NCBI RefSeq assembly: GCF_000717025.1
Contig: NZ_JNXG01000002.1
Coordinates: 806,001-870,000 of the forward strand
DNA from: Streptomyces atroolivaceus
GTDB taxonomy: Bacteria > Actinomycetota > Actinomycetes > Streptomycetales > Streptomycetaceae
DNA length: 64,000 nucleotides
Direction of reading: 5' to 3'
The translations under genes and the position numbers were made by a program. The notes beneath the pieces were generated by a model, which saw only the letters and a program-made list of their open reading frames with translations, was not told the DNA's origin and did no database searches. Positions 45,502 through 53,372 of this stretch are shown one piece after another. Position 1 is the first letter of the stretch; the number at the start of each line of letters is the position of its first letter.

Positions 45502-45674
45502 CCTGTACGCCTCCCTCTGCCCCTCGCGTCCTCGTTCGCCGTGATCAGGCTAGCCGGTGCCGGTCCGTGACGCTCTGGCGGACCGTCCGTGAGGCGCTCT
45601 GCCGAATGGCGTACCGGGCACAGGTACGCTGCCGTCTGCCAACCCCCGACAGACAGACGAGAGGCAGTGCGCCC

Positions 45675-46427
45675 GTGACCTCTTCCGCCCCGGCCGTCCG
45701 GGCCCGTCGCCGGACCGCCATCGCCGTGGTGCTCAGCGCGGGGCTGGCCGTCGCGCTCACGGCCTGCGCCGGAGAGGACCCGGACAAGGGGACCAACGGC
45801 GTCGGCAAGCTGACGGCGTCGCAGATCGACAAGAAGGCGCGGGCCGCCGCCGACGCCGCCGACGCGGTGCGGCTCACGGGCAAGCTGGTCAGCAAGGGCG
45901 GGACGTACGTCCTGAACATGCAGCTCAGCGGCAACGGCGGTACGGGATCGGTCACCTCGAGGCAGAACACGTTCGCGTTGCTGCGCGTCGGGGACGAGCT
46001 CTTCCTCAAGGCGGACGCGGCCTTCTGGAAGGACGAGAAGGCCGACGACGAGAGCGACCAGGCCGCCGACAAGCTCGGCGGCAAGTACGTGAAGGTCCCC
46101 GAGGACGATCCCACCTACCAGCAGTTGCGCGGCTTCACGGAGAAGAAGACGCTCCTCGACGGTGTGCTCGGACTGCACGGAAAGATCAACAAGGGTGACC
46201 GGGACACGATCGGCGGGGTGCGCACCGTGCAGATCATGGGCGGAAAGGGTGAGGGGGGCACACTGGACGTGTCCCTCAAGGGCACCCCGTACCCCCTGCG
46301 CGTGGCCCGCGGGGGAGGCGGCGGCACCCTGACCCTCGCGGACTGGGGTGAGGCCTTCGCCCTGGAGGCACCGGCCGAGCACGAGACCGTCGACTACGGC
46401 GGCGAGTTGCCCAGGTCCTCCGGCTGA
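45675..46427 (+). CDS. Lipoprotein of LppX/LprAFG-like type, function unknown
   Basis: A 250-residue protein. GTG 45675 starts a basic head, a hydrophobic stretch and the lipobox LTAC (Cys near 33). The mature part has the pattern of hydrophobic-ligand-binding actinobacterial lipoproteins: DAADAVRLTGKLVSKGGTYV, VGDELFLKADAAFW and DRDTIGGVRTVQIM. The assignment to that group rests on shape, not on a specific motif. It is divergent from the MgtE-N gene and converges on the next gene with a 37-base gap. Confidence 0.75.
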   Translation: MTSSAPAVRARRRTAIAVVLSAGLAVALTACAGEDPDKGTNGVGKLTASQIDKKARAAADAADAVRLTGKLVSKGGTYVLNMQLSGNGGTGSVTSRQNTFALLRVGDELFLKADAAFWKDEKADDESDQAADKLGGKYVKVPEDDPTYQQLRGFTEKKTLLDGVLGLHGKINKGDRDTIGGVRTVQIMGGKGEGGTLDVSLKGTPYPLRVARGGGGGTLTLADWGEAFALEAPAEHETVDYGGELPRSSG

Positions 46428-46464
46428 CGGAGCCGGCGCCGCGGGACCTCCGGCTGAGGGCCGG

Positions 46465-46983
46465 TCAGCGCTTCCCGCGGCGCTTCAGCAGCAGCCGGGG
46501 GAGTGCGGCGGGCGCCGTCCGCCGGGTGGTCGCCCCGGTGGGCAGCGGCCGCGCGGCCAGCGAGGAGTCCGGCAGGTCGGTGCTGGAGGCGCCGGGCGTC
46601 AGCCGCAGGACCCGGCATTCGCGGGCCCAGCGCTCCGTCATCCGCTCGGCGTCCGGGGCGTTCAGCCGTTTGCCCTTGAGTTCTCCGACCGCCGCCGCCC
46701 ACTCCTCGGAGTGCGGCTCCAGCACGGTGACGGCGGCGGTCCAGGCCACGAGCCTGCCGCCCTTGTCCTTGCTGCGTACGGTCACCTCGGCGGCGGATCC
46801 GGCGTCCAGCCCGGCGGGGAGCGGCTGCTCCCCGGGGCCGTCCCCGACGAGCACGGCCGCACCCTCGTGCCACACGTGCCACAGCGCCCGGGAGGGGCCG
46901 GTGCCCCGTACCCAGATCAGGCCGGACTTCTTGGTGGCCTCCTCGACGAGAGCCCGGGCAAGCAACACGTCAGCAGCAGTCAT
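46465..46983 (-). CDS. Actinobacterial protein of unknown function, possibly flavin-binding split-barrel
   Basis: A 172-residue cytoplasmic protein. The core SGLIWVRGTGPSRALWHVWHEGAAVLVGDGPGEQ and RSKDKGGRLVAWTAAVTVLEP alternate short beta strands in the manner of split-barrel (pyridoxamine-oxidase-like) proteins, but no diagnostic motif is present. The C-terminus is basic (RLLLKRRGKR). The gap to corA on the same strand is 31 bases, so they may be co-transcribed. Confidence 0.72.
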   Translation of the reverse strand: MTAADVLLARALVEEATKKSGLIWVRGTGPSRALWHVWHEGAAVLVGDGPGEQPLPAGLDAGSAAEVTVRSKDKGGRLVAWTAAVTVLEPHSEEWAAAVGELKGKRLNAPDAERMTERWARECRVLRLTPGASSTDLPDSSLAARPLPTGATTRRTAPAALPRLLLKRRGKR

Positions 46984-47014
46984 GCCCGAACTCTATTGGG
47001 TCTGGCGACAGGGC

Positions 47015-48130
47015 CTAGAGCCAGCCGTTGCGCTTGAGGGTGCGGTGGATGGAGAAACAGACGACGCCGATGAGCGCCAGCACCATCGGATAGCCGTAGG
47101 TCCACCGGAGTTCGGGCATGTGCTTGAAGTTCATCCCGTAGACCCCGCAGATCATCGTCGGCACGGCGATGATGGCCGCCCAGGAGGTGATCTTGCGCAT
47201 GTCCTCGTTCTGCGTCACGGTCGCCTGCGCCAGATTGGCCTGGAGGATCGAGTTGAGCAGTTCGTCGAAGCCGATGACCTCTTCGTGCACCCGGGCCAGG
47301 TGGTCGGCCACGTCGCGGAAGTACTTCTGGATGTCGGGGTCGATCAGCCGCATCGGGCGCTCGCTCAGCAGCTGCATCGGCCGCAGCAGCGGTGAGACGG
47401 CGCGCTTGAACTCCAGCACCTCGCGCTTCAGCTGGTAGATCCGGCCCGCGTCGGAGCCGCGCGGGCTTCCCTTGGAAGGGGTGGAGAACACGTCGATCTC
47501 CACCTCGTCGATGTCGTCCTGCACCGAGGAGGCCACCGCGATGTAGCCGTCGACGACATGGTCGGCGATGGAGTGCAGCACCGCGGACGGCCCCTTGGAG
47601 AGCAGCTCGGGGTCTTCCTGGAGCCGGTGACGCAGGGCGCGCAGTGACCCCTTCCCGCCGTGCCGGACGGTGATGACGAAGTCCCGGCCGGTGAAGCACA
47701 TCACCTCACCGGTCTCGACGACCTCACTGGTCGCGGTCAGTTCCGTGTGCTCGACGTAGTGGATCGTCTTGAAGACGGTGAACAGCGTGTCGTCGTACCG
47801 CTCGAGCTTGGGCCGCTGGTGGGCGTGGACCGCGTCCTCGACGGCGAGCGGGTGGAGCCCGAACTCCCTTGCGATACCGGCGAATTCCTCCTCGGTCGGC
47901 TCGTGCAGCCCGATCCAGGCGAAGCCGCCCTCCTCCCGCACGCGCAGCATCGCCTCGCGCGGTGTCAGGCAGGAGGCCTCGGTGAGGCGGCGTCCGTCCC
48001 GGTAGACCGCGCAGTCGACGACGGCGCTGGAGGCGGAGGGGTCACGGGTGGCGTCGTAGCTGTTGTACGGGGTGCTGCTCTTGCGCAGGGACGGGCGCAC
48101 GGCGGCGCGCAGGTCACGGATCATCGACAT
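47015..48130 (-). CDS. corA: CorA-type magnesium/cobalt transporter
   Basis: A 371-residue membrane protein. The long N-terminal cytoplasmic domain (including FAWIGLHEPTEEEFAGIAREFGLHPLAVEDAVHAHQRPK) leads into the stalk helix and two C-terminal spans; the pore signature YGMNFKHMPE, with GMN near residue 332, and the basic ending LKRNGWL are present. It forms a pentameric ion channel. GAGGAG precedes the ATG. Mycobacteria also carry corA close to the MgtE-like gene. Confidence 0.95.
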   Translation of the reverse strand: MSMIRDLRAAVRPSLRKSSTPYNSYDATRDPSASSAVVDCAVYRDGRRLTEASCLTPREAMLRVREEGGFAWIGLHEPTEEEFAGIAREFGLHPLAVEDAVHAHQRPKLERYDDTLFTVFKTIHYVEHTELTATSEVVETGEVMCFTGRDFVITVRHGGKGSLRALRHRLQEDPELLSKGPSAVLHSIADHVVDGYIAVASSVQDDIDEVEIDVFSTPSKGSPRGSDAGRIYQLKREVLEFKRAVSPLLRPMQLLSERPMRLIDPDIQKYFRDVADHLARVHEEVIGFDELLNSILQANLAQATVTQNEDMRKITSWAAIIAVPTMICGVYGMNFKHMPELRWTYGYPMVLALIGVVCFSIHRTLKRNGWL

Positions 48131-48528
48131 GGCTGGCTCCTCTTCACGGAGGGCCGTCGGCGGGCACGTGGAACTGCCCGGAATGAAGACGTGTGCTCAC
48201 GTCCGCAAAGCGGGCGGCACCGCGCGGGCACGATGACGGCGTTCGCTACAGACAGGCAAAAACGCGGGGCTCTTCCGGTGCGCGAACTGCCGTGCTGAGG
48301 TCCGGGAAGGACGTCAGATCACAGAAGGAAGGCGTCGTGCGGAAGGGCGGTTGGTACTGCACGGTCGACTTGGATCCACCGCAGCCCCACCTCCTCCGGC
48401 CGGTCCCCCGTGGGGGATCACGTGTTGTCAGGACTGAGAGCGCGCTCCGCGTGCTGTCCCGACCGACGCCTCAGGCTATCAGCCAGGTGAGGAGCCAATC
48501 CCTTTCTGTTCCCATTCCTTACGCGTTC
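48131..48528. other. Divergent intergenic region between corA and the SUFU-domain gene
   Basis: About 400 bases without a supported gene; one long plus-strand frame exists but its codon use is not Streptomyces-like. It must hold the corA promoter and 5' leader on the minus strand. I looked for an M-box-like magnesium riboswitch and saw no convincing conserved core. The far end is AT-richer and leads into the -10 box of the SUFU-domain gene. Confidence 0.4.
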
Positions 48529-48534
48529 TATGCT
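48529..48534 (+). promoter_or_regulatory. -10 box for a leaderless SUFU-domain transcript
   Basis: TATGCT ends 6 bases before the ATG at 48541, with no ribosome-binding site. Confidence 0.55.
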
Positions 48535-48540
48535 CGCGGC

Positions 48541-49125
48541 ATGGGAGAAATTCTTGATCTGGTCGAGGCCCGGCTGCGTACGGCGCTGGGCGAGCCGGAC
48601 GCACGCGCCGATGTGACGTTCCTCGGCACGGACCGCATCGAGGTGCTCCGCTTCATCGACGGAGACGTGGTGCGTTACGCCACGCTCGGTATGTCCGCCC
48701 AGCCGATGGCCGATCCGACCTCGCCCCTCGCCGACCCGGTGAAGGGCCCGCGCGCCGAACTGCTCCTGTCCGTACGGGTGGGTCTCGCCGAGACCGACCA
48801 GGTGTTGCGACCCCTCGCGGTACTGGCGGCGTCCCCGCAGGTCGAGGGGTTGATCGTGGCCCCCGGGGCGTCGCTGGACCTCGGGCAGCCGCTGTGGGCC
48901 GGGGCTCCCTTCAGCTCCGTCCTGGTCGCCGAGCCGGGCGGCCTCGTCGAGGATCTGGAGCTGGACGCCCCGATGGACCCGGTGCGCTTCCTGCCGCTGC
49001 TGCCGATGACGCACAACGAGGCGGCGTGGAAGCGGGTCAGGGGCGCGCAGGAGCTCCAGGAACGCTGGCTCTCGCAGGGTACGGACCTGCGGGATCCGCT
49101 CCGCGCGTCCGTACCGCTGGACTGA
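48541..49125 (+). CDS. Suppressor-of-fused (SUFU) domain protein
   Basis: A 194-residue cytoplasmic protein. It shows the bacterial SUFU-like layout: IEVLRFIDGDVVRYATLGMS, then RAELLLSVRVGLAETDQVLRPLAVLAASP, FSSVLVAEPGGLVEDLELDA and the closing FLPLLPMTHNEAAWKRVRGAQEL. Bacterial members often occur as immunity-like or accessory proteins; this one is a lone chromosomal gene with no toxin neighbour. The ATG is probably the transcript 5' end. Confidence 0.82.
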   Translation: MGEILDLVEARLRTALGEPDARADVTFLGTDRIEVLRFIDGDVVRYATLGMSAQPMADPTSPLADPVKGPRAELLLSVRVGLAETDQVLRPLAVLAASPQVEGLIVAPGASLDLGQPLWAGAPFSSVLVAEPGGLVEDLELDAPMDPVRFLPLLPMTHNEAAWKRVRGAQELQERWLSQGTDLRDPLRASVPLD

Positions 49126-49192
49126 CCCACCGGCGCCGGAAGCCCCGCGCGCGGGGAGGTACGCGCGCGGGTCCGGGACGGGAGACCGTGCG

Positions 49193-50431
49193 TCAGTCGG
49201 CGAAGACCGTGACGCCGTCCTCCGTGGCGTGGCGGGGCTCCAGCACCTCGGCCTCGTGGGTGAGCGCCGTGCGCCTGGCCCCGACGATCACGGCGCCGGC
49301 CAGGGCCGCGACGGCGGCGACCACGAACGGGACGTGTACGTCGCTCCACTCCTCGATCTTCGGGGCGAAGTACGGGGCCGCGGCCGCGGCGAACCAGCGG
49401 ACGAAGTTGTAGCCGGCGCTCGCCACCGGGCGGGGTGCGTCCGAGACGCCGAGGGCCAGCTCGGTGTAGACGGTGTTGTTCATGCCGATGAACGCGCCCG
49501 AGACGATGGTGCAGACGACGGCCGTCGTGTGGTCTCCGTAGCCGAGGACCACCAGGTCCGCGGCGAGCAGCACCAGGGAGCCGCCGACCACCTTCAGTGA
49601 GCCGAAGCGCCGCTGCAGGCGCGGGGCGACGACCACCGAGAAGACGGCGAGCAGCAGGCCCCAGGCGAAGAAGACCGCCCCCGACCTGTACGGCGACATG
49701 TCCAGCACGAACGGCGTGAAGGCCAGGATCGTGAAGAACGCGTAGTTGTAGAAGAACGCGGACGCGGCGACCGAGGCCAGTCCACCGTGACCGAGCGCCC
49801 TGACCGGGTCGAGCAGCGCGGTCTTCCGGGCGGGCTTGGGCTGTTCCCGGAGGAACGCGGTGATGCAGAGGAACCCGATCGCCATCAGGGCGGCGGTGCC
49901 GAAGAACGGGTAGCGCCAGCTGGCGTCACCGAGCAGAGCGCCGGCCAGCGGCCCGCACGCCATGCCGAGGCCGAGCGCCGATTCGTACAGCAGGATCGCC
50001 GCCGCACTGCCGCCGGCGGCGGCGCCGACGATCACGGCGAGCGCGGTGGACACGAACAGGGCGTTGCCCAGGCCCCAGCCCGCCCGGAAGCCGACCAGCT
50101 CGGCGACGGACGAGGAGGTGCCGGAGAGCGCGGCGAAGACGACGACCAGTGCCAGGCCGGCCAGCAGGGTCCTGCGTCCGCCGATGCGGCTGGAGACGAA
50201 GCCCGTCACCAGCATCGCGACGGCGGTGATCAGGAAGTACGAGGTGAACAGCAGCGACACCTGGCTGGGCGTGGCATCGAGCCCCTCGGCGATGGACGGC
50301 AGGATCGGGTCCACCAGGCCGATCCCCATGAAGGCCACGACCGAGGCGCCCGCCGTGGCCCAGACGGCCTTCGGCTGGCGCAGGATGCCGGTCGCCCCCT
50401 CGTCGGACGGATTTTCTCCGTTCAGGGTCAT
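49193..50431 (-). CDS. Major facilitator superfamily transporter, drug-efflux type
   Basis: A 412-residue membrane protein with 12 predicted spans. ATG 50431 follows GAGGAGGGCGAG. Landmarks are GIGLVDPILPSIAEGLDATPSQVSLLFTSYFL in spans 1-2 and the loop motif GFVSSRIGGRRTLLAG between spans 2 and 3, typical of proton-driven antiporters. Exported compound unknown. It has its own strong promoter with palindromes (50455-50493) and no adjacent regulator gene. Confidence 0.9.
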   Translation of the reverse strand: MTLNGENPSDEGATGILRQPKAVWATAGASVVAFMGIGLVDPILPSIAEGLDATPSQVSLLFTSYFLITAVAMLVTGFVSSRIGGRRTLLAGLALVVVFAALSGTSSSVAELVGFRAGWGLGNALFVSTALAVIVGAAAGGSAAAILLYESALGLGMACGPLAGALLGDASWRYPFFGTAALMAIGFLCITAFLREQPKPARKTALLDPVRALGHGGLASVAASAFFYNYAFFTILAFTPFVLDMSPYRSGAVFFAWGLLLAVFSVVVAPRLQRRFGSLKVVGGSLVLLAADLVVLGYGDHTTAVVCTIVSGAFIGMNNTVYTELALGVSDAPRPVASAGYNFVRWFAAAAAPYFAPKIEEWSDVHVPFVVAAVAALAGAVIVGARRTALTHEAEVLEPRHATEDGVTVFAD

Positions 50432-50454
50432 CTCGCCCTCCTCAAAGTAGTTGC

Positions 50455-50493
50455 GCTGTGCACAGAATAAGTTAGTCGTTCTAATAAGTGCAA
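50455..50493 (-). promoter_or_regulatory. Promoter with overlapping palindromes for the MFS gene
   Basis: On the minus strand TTGCAC (50493-50488), 18 bases, and TATTCT (50469-50464) form a good housekeeping promoter. CTGTGCACAG, a perfect 10-base palindrome (50456-50465), overlaps the -10 box and start point. TTAG-N5-CTAA (50472-50484) lies in the spacer, inside a direct repeat AATAAGT of period 17. This looks like a repressor-controlled promoter. Confidence 0.6.
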
Positions 50494-50581
50494 GATGCAT
50501 GTATTTTCACCGGCCGGAGCCGCGCTGCGGACGGGTGATCGTCCTTGACGCGGCGACGACCGGAGAGGACCGTGGGGCGTT

Positions 50582-51226
50582 ATGAGGGGCGAACCCAGTT
50601 GCCCGAAATGCGGTGGCCGGGTCAGGGCGCCCGGTCTTTTCGCCGACGCCTGGCAGTGCTCCGCGCACGGCCAGGTGCACCCGATGCAGCCGGTGGTCCC
50701 GCCCAGCGTCGAGGCGCTGGGCGTGGTGGTGCACCGGGCCCGGGTGCCGGTGTGGATGCCCTGGCCGCTCCCGGTGGGCTGGCTGTTCACGGGCGCGGCG
50801 TACGCGGGTGACGACCGCAGCGGCGGCCGGGCCACCGCCGTCGCGTGCTCGGGCCCCGGGCCGCTCGGGGGGATGGGTGAACTCCTGCTCGTCGCCGAGG
50901 AGCTCGGCGTCGGGCTGGGCGCGCGCTATGCCGGCATCGACGGCCCCGACCCGGGCCCCGGCCTGCGCCTCGACGCGGCACCCGACGCCAAGCTGCTCGC
51001 GGCCGGACGCCCGACCGCGCTCTGGCACGTCAAGGACGCCCCCGGCGACCGTGCGGTCTTCGCGGGGGAGGCGCGTGGTCTCTGGCTGTGGGCGATCGTC
51101 TGGCCCGAACAGTCCGGGCTCCTGATGTACGACGAGCTGGTGCTGACGGATCTGCGCGACGCCGGCGGTGAAGTGGATCTGCTGCCGTGCGGAGCGCTCA
51201 CCCCCCGGCTGCTCACGCCGCCCTGA
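50582..51226 (+). CDS. DUF6758-like protein with N-terminal zinc-ribbon motif
   Basis: A 214-residue protein. CPKCGGRVRAPGLFADAWQC followed by SAHGQVHP resembles a zinc ribbon. The body is Gly/Ala/Leu-rich with VPVWMPWPLPVGWLFTGAAYAGDD and GPGPLGGMGELLLVAEELGVGLGARYAG, without clear spans. The family, as far as I recall DUF6758, is confined to actinobacteria and has no known function. The start ATG at 50582 has only GGAGAGG about 15 bases upstream. It is followed about 95 bases later by the PHP-domain gene on the same strand. Confidence 0.78.
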   Translation: MRGEPSCPKCGGRVRAPGLFADAWQCSAHGQVHPMQPVVPPSVEALGVVVHRARVPVWMPWPLPVGWLFTGAAYAGDDRSGGRATAVACSGPGPLGGMGELLLVAEELGVGLGARYAGIDGPDPGPGLRLDAAPDAKLLAAGRPTALWHVKDAPGDRAVFAGEARGLWLWAIVWPEQSGLLMYDELVLTDLRDAGGEVDLLPCGALTPRLLTPP

Positions 51227-51320
51227 GCCCGCCGGGGTGCCGGGACGGGGCCGGAAGGGTGGCGCCCGGCGGTTATCCTGGAGCGTCCCCTGTCCGCCCG
51301 CCAGCCATGGAGTACGCGTC

Positions 51321-52187
51321 GTGCGCATCGATCTGCACACCCACTCCACCGCGTCGGACGGCACGGACACCCCCGCCGAGCTGGTGGCCAACGCGGCAGC
51401 CGCGGGCCTCGACGTCGTCGCCCTGACCGACCACGACACGGTCGGGGGGCACGCGGAGGCGGCAGCCGCCCTCCCCGAAGGCCTCACACTCGTCACCGGC
51501 GCCGAACTCTCCTGCCGCCTCGACGGCGTCGGCCTGCACATGCTGGCCTACCTCTTCGACCCGGCCGAGCCCGAACTCGCCCGCGAGCGTGAGCTCGTCC
51601 GGGACGACCGGGTGCCGCGGGCGCAGGCCATGGTGCGAAGGCTCCAGGAGCTGGGCGTGCCGATCACCTGGGAACGGGTCGCGCGGATCGCCGGGAACGG
51701 TTCCGTCGGCCGCCCGCACGTCGCCACCGCGCTCGTGGAGCTCGGCGTCGTCGACACGGTCTCCGACGCCTTCACCTCGGCCTGGCTCGGAAACGGCGGA
51801 CGCGCCTACGCGGACAAGCACGAGCTCGACCCGTTCGACGCGATCCGGCTGGTCAAGGCCGCGGGCGGCGTCACCGTCTTCGCGCACCCGCTCGCCGTGA
51901 AGCGCGGCGCGGTGGTCCCCGAAGCCGCGATCGCGCGACTGGCCGCCGCGGGCCTCGACGGCATCGAGGTCGACCACATGGACCACGACGAGCCCACCAG
52001 GGCCCGGCTGCGCGGGCTGGCCGCCGAGCTGGAGCTCCTTCCCACCGGGTCCAGCGACTACCACGGCTCCCGCAAGACCGTCCGGCTCGGGGAGTACACC
52101 ACCGACCCCGAGATCTACGGCGAGATCACCCGGCGCGCCACGGGAGCCTTCCCCGTGCCGGGAGCCGGCGGACCGCTCCCCGCGTAA
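51321..52187 (+). CDS. PHP-domain metal-dependent phosphoesterase
   Basis: A 288-residue hydrolase. GTG 51321 starts MRIDLHTHSTASDGTDTP, the first metal-binding motif. ALTDHDTVGGHAEA, TGAELSC, AHPLAVKRG, EVDHMDHDEP and TGSSDYHG supply the other His and Asp ligands of the trinuclear centre. Related proteins cleave AMP or oligonucleotide ends. The Streptomyces substrate is not known. It precedes the marC gene by 109 bases. Confidence 0.9.
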   Translation: MRIDLHTHSTASDGTDTPAELVANAAAAGLDVVALTDHDTVGGHAEAAAALPEGLTLVTGAELSCRLDGVGLHMLAYLFDPAEPELARERELVRDDRVPRAQAMVRRLQELGVPITWERVARIAGNGSVGRPHVATALVELGVVDTVSDAFTSAWLGNGGRAYADKHELDPFDAIRLVKAAGGVTVFAHPLAVKRGAVVPEAAIARLAAAGLDGIEVDHMDHDEPTRARLRGLAAELELLPTGSSDYHGSRKTVRLGEYTTDPEIYGEITRRATGAFPVPGAGGPLPA

Positions 52188-52296
52188 CGGGGCGCCCACT
52201 CCTCCTCCGTCGTACCCCCGTGCGCCCGGACGTCGTCAGGACGTGCCGGCGCGCGACCCCTCCTGTTCGGCCCGCTCTTCTCTCGCAAGGCTCACC

Positions 52297-52902
52297 GTGT
52301 TCGACATCGCTGTCTTCGGATCACTTTTCCTCACCCTTTTCGTGATCATGGATCCGCCCGGAATCACCCCGATCTTCCTTGCCCTCACCGCGGGCCGTCC
52401 CGCCAAGGTGCAGCGCAGGATGGCCCTCCAGGCCGTCGCCGTCGCCTTCGGCGTGATCGCCGTCTTCGGCCTGCTCGGCCAGCAGATCCTGGACTACCTG
52501 CACGTCTCCGTACCCGCGCTGATGATCGCGGGCGGGCTCCTGCTGCTGCTCATCGCCCTGGACCTGCTCACCGGCAAGACGGACGAGCCGACGCAGACCA
52601 AGGACGTCAACGTGGCCCTCGTGCCGCTCGGCATGCCTCTGCTCGCCGGGCCGGGCGCGATCGTCTCGGTGATCCTCGCGGTGCAGGACGCCGAAGGGAC
52701 GGCCGGTCAGTTCTCGGTCTGGGCGGCCATCGTGGCGATGCACGTCGTGCTCTGGGTGACCATGCGGTACTCGCTGCTGATCATCCGTGTGATCAAGGAC
52801 GGCGGCGTGGTCCTGGTGACCCGGCTCGCCGGAATGATGCTCTCGGCCATCGCCGTACAGCAGATCATCAACGGCGTCACCCAGGTCATCCAGAACTCCT
52901 GA
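52297..52902 (+). CDS. MarC-family integral membrane protein
   Basis: A 201-residue protein with six spans. GTG 52297 starts MFDIAVFGSLFLTLFVIMDP, and the family motifs DPPGITPIFLALTAG and PLGMPLLAGPGAIVSVILA are present; the C-terminal RLAGMMLSAIAVQQIINGV is typical. MarC proteins were once linked to antibiotic resistance but their function is unknown. A perfect hairpin terminator follows. Confidence 0.92.
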   Translation: MFDIAVFGSLFLTLFVIMDPPGITPIFLALTAGRPAKVQRRMALQAVAVAFGVIAVFGLLGQQILDYLHVSVPALMIAGGLLLLLIALDLLTGKTDEPTQTKDVNVALVPLGMPLLAGPGAIVSVILAVQDAEGTAGQFSVWAAIVAMHVVLWVTMRYSLLIIRVIKDGGVVLVTRLAGMMLSAIAVQQIINGVTQVIQNS

Positions 52903-52920
52903 GGCGCGCCGGACACCACA

Positions 52921-52953
52921 GCGCCCCCGCACGGAGCATCCGTGCGGGGGCGC
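52921..52953. terminator. Bidirectional terminator between marC and a small convergent gene
   Basis: A perfect 15-bp stem, GCGCCCCCGCACGGA with its complement around the loop GCA, 18 bases after the marC stop. It can also end the convergent 50-residue gene, whose stop is at 53009. Confidence 0.87.
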
Positions 52954-53008
52954 GTCGTCTTCAGCTCGTCATCCGCTCGACATCAGCGACTCGAAGCAGA
53001 GCAAGGTG

Positions 53009-53161
53009 TCACGAAGCCGACGTGTCGGCCGGCCGGATGTAGATGCGCTGGCCCATTGCCGCGGCCTGCTGCACGATCCGGTTGACGGAGGCGGCGTCCA
53101 CGACGGTGCTGTCCACGGCGGTACCGTCGACATCGTCGAGTCGCATGATCTCGAAGCGCAT
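53009..53161 (-). CDS. Small protein of 50 residues, unrecognised
   Basis: ATG 53161 is preceded by AAGGGA at 7 bases. The product starts MRFEIMRLDDVDGTAVDSTV and ends QRIYIRPADTSAS. Forty-five of fifty third positions are G or C, as in real Streptomyces genes, although the ORF is short. It has no Cys, no span, one Tyr and a mixed acidic head; it looks like a folded alpha/beta mini-protein or a precursor peptide whose conserved head is followed by an Ala/Gln-rich part. It is divergent from the NYN-domain gene across 211 bases and shares a terminator with marC. Confidence 0.7.
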   Translation of the reverse strand: MRFEIMRLDDVDGTAVDSTVVDAASVNRIVQQAAAMGQRIYIRPADTSAS

Positions 53162-53280
53162 ATGGCTTCCCTTCGTCTGATCCTCCTGCTGGAGAACTAC
53201 TGGGAGGACGGGCTTGCCGTCCGCAAGGATGGGGAGCGCAAGGCGTCCTGCCTCTCGCGCTCCACAGGGGGTACAACGGC

Positions 53281-53293
53281 TTGCCTACTGCAA
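53281..53293. promoter_or_regulatory. TTGC-N5-GCAA palindrome in the divergent region
   Basis: A perfect palindrome TTGC-CTACT-GCAA lies between the 50-residue gene and the NYN-domain gene, 26 bases before the NYN -35 box. The flanks (CTTGCC and CAAAC) partly continue it. It could be an operator serving either gene. Confidence 0.35.
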
Positions 53294-53318
53294 ACATTCC
53301 CTACGCTAAGGAAATTTT

Positions 53319-53347
53319 TTGGATGTCTAAGTACCCGTCGGTAATCA
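53319..53347 (+). promoter_or_regulatory. Candidate promoter of the NYN-domain gene
   Basis: TTGGAT (53319-53324), a 17-base spacer and TAATCA (53342-53347) in an AT-rich patch (GAAATTTTTTGG); the start codon is 25 bases downstream, with ribosome site GAGG. Confidence 0.55.
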
Positions 53348-53372
53348 GCCATGCGCACACAATGAGGTCCGT

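Noticed and set aside
48131..48300. Magnesium riboswitch (M-box) in front of corA.
   Set aside because: I could not find the conserved helices or core; only a long leader is evident. A covariance-model search would settle it.
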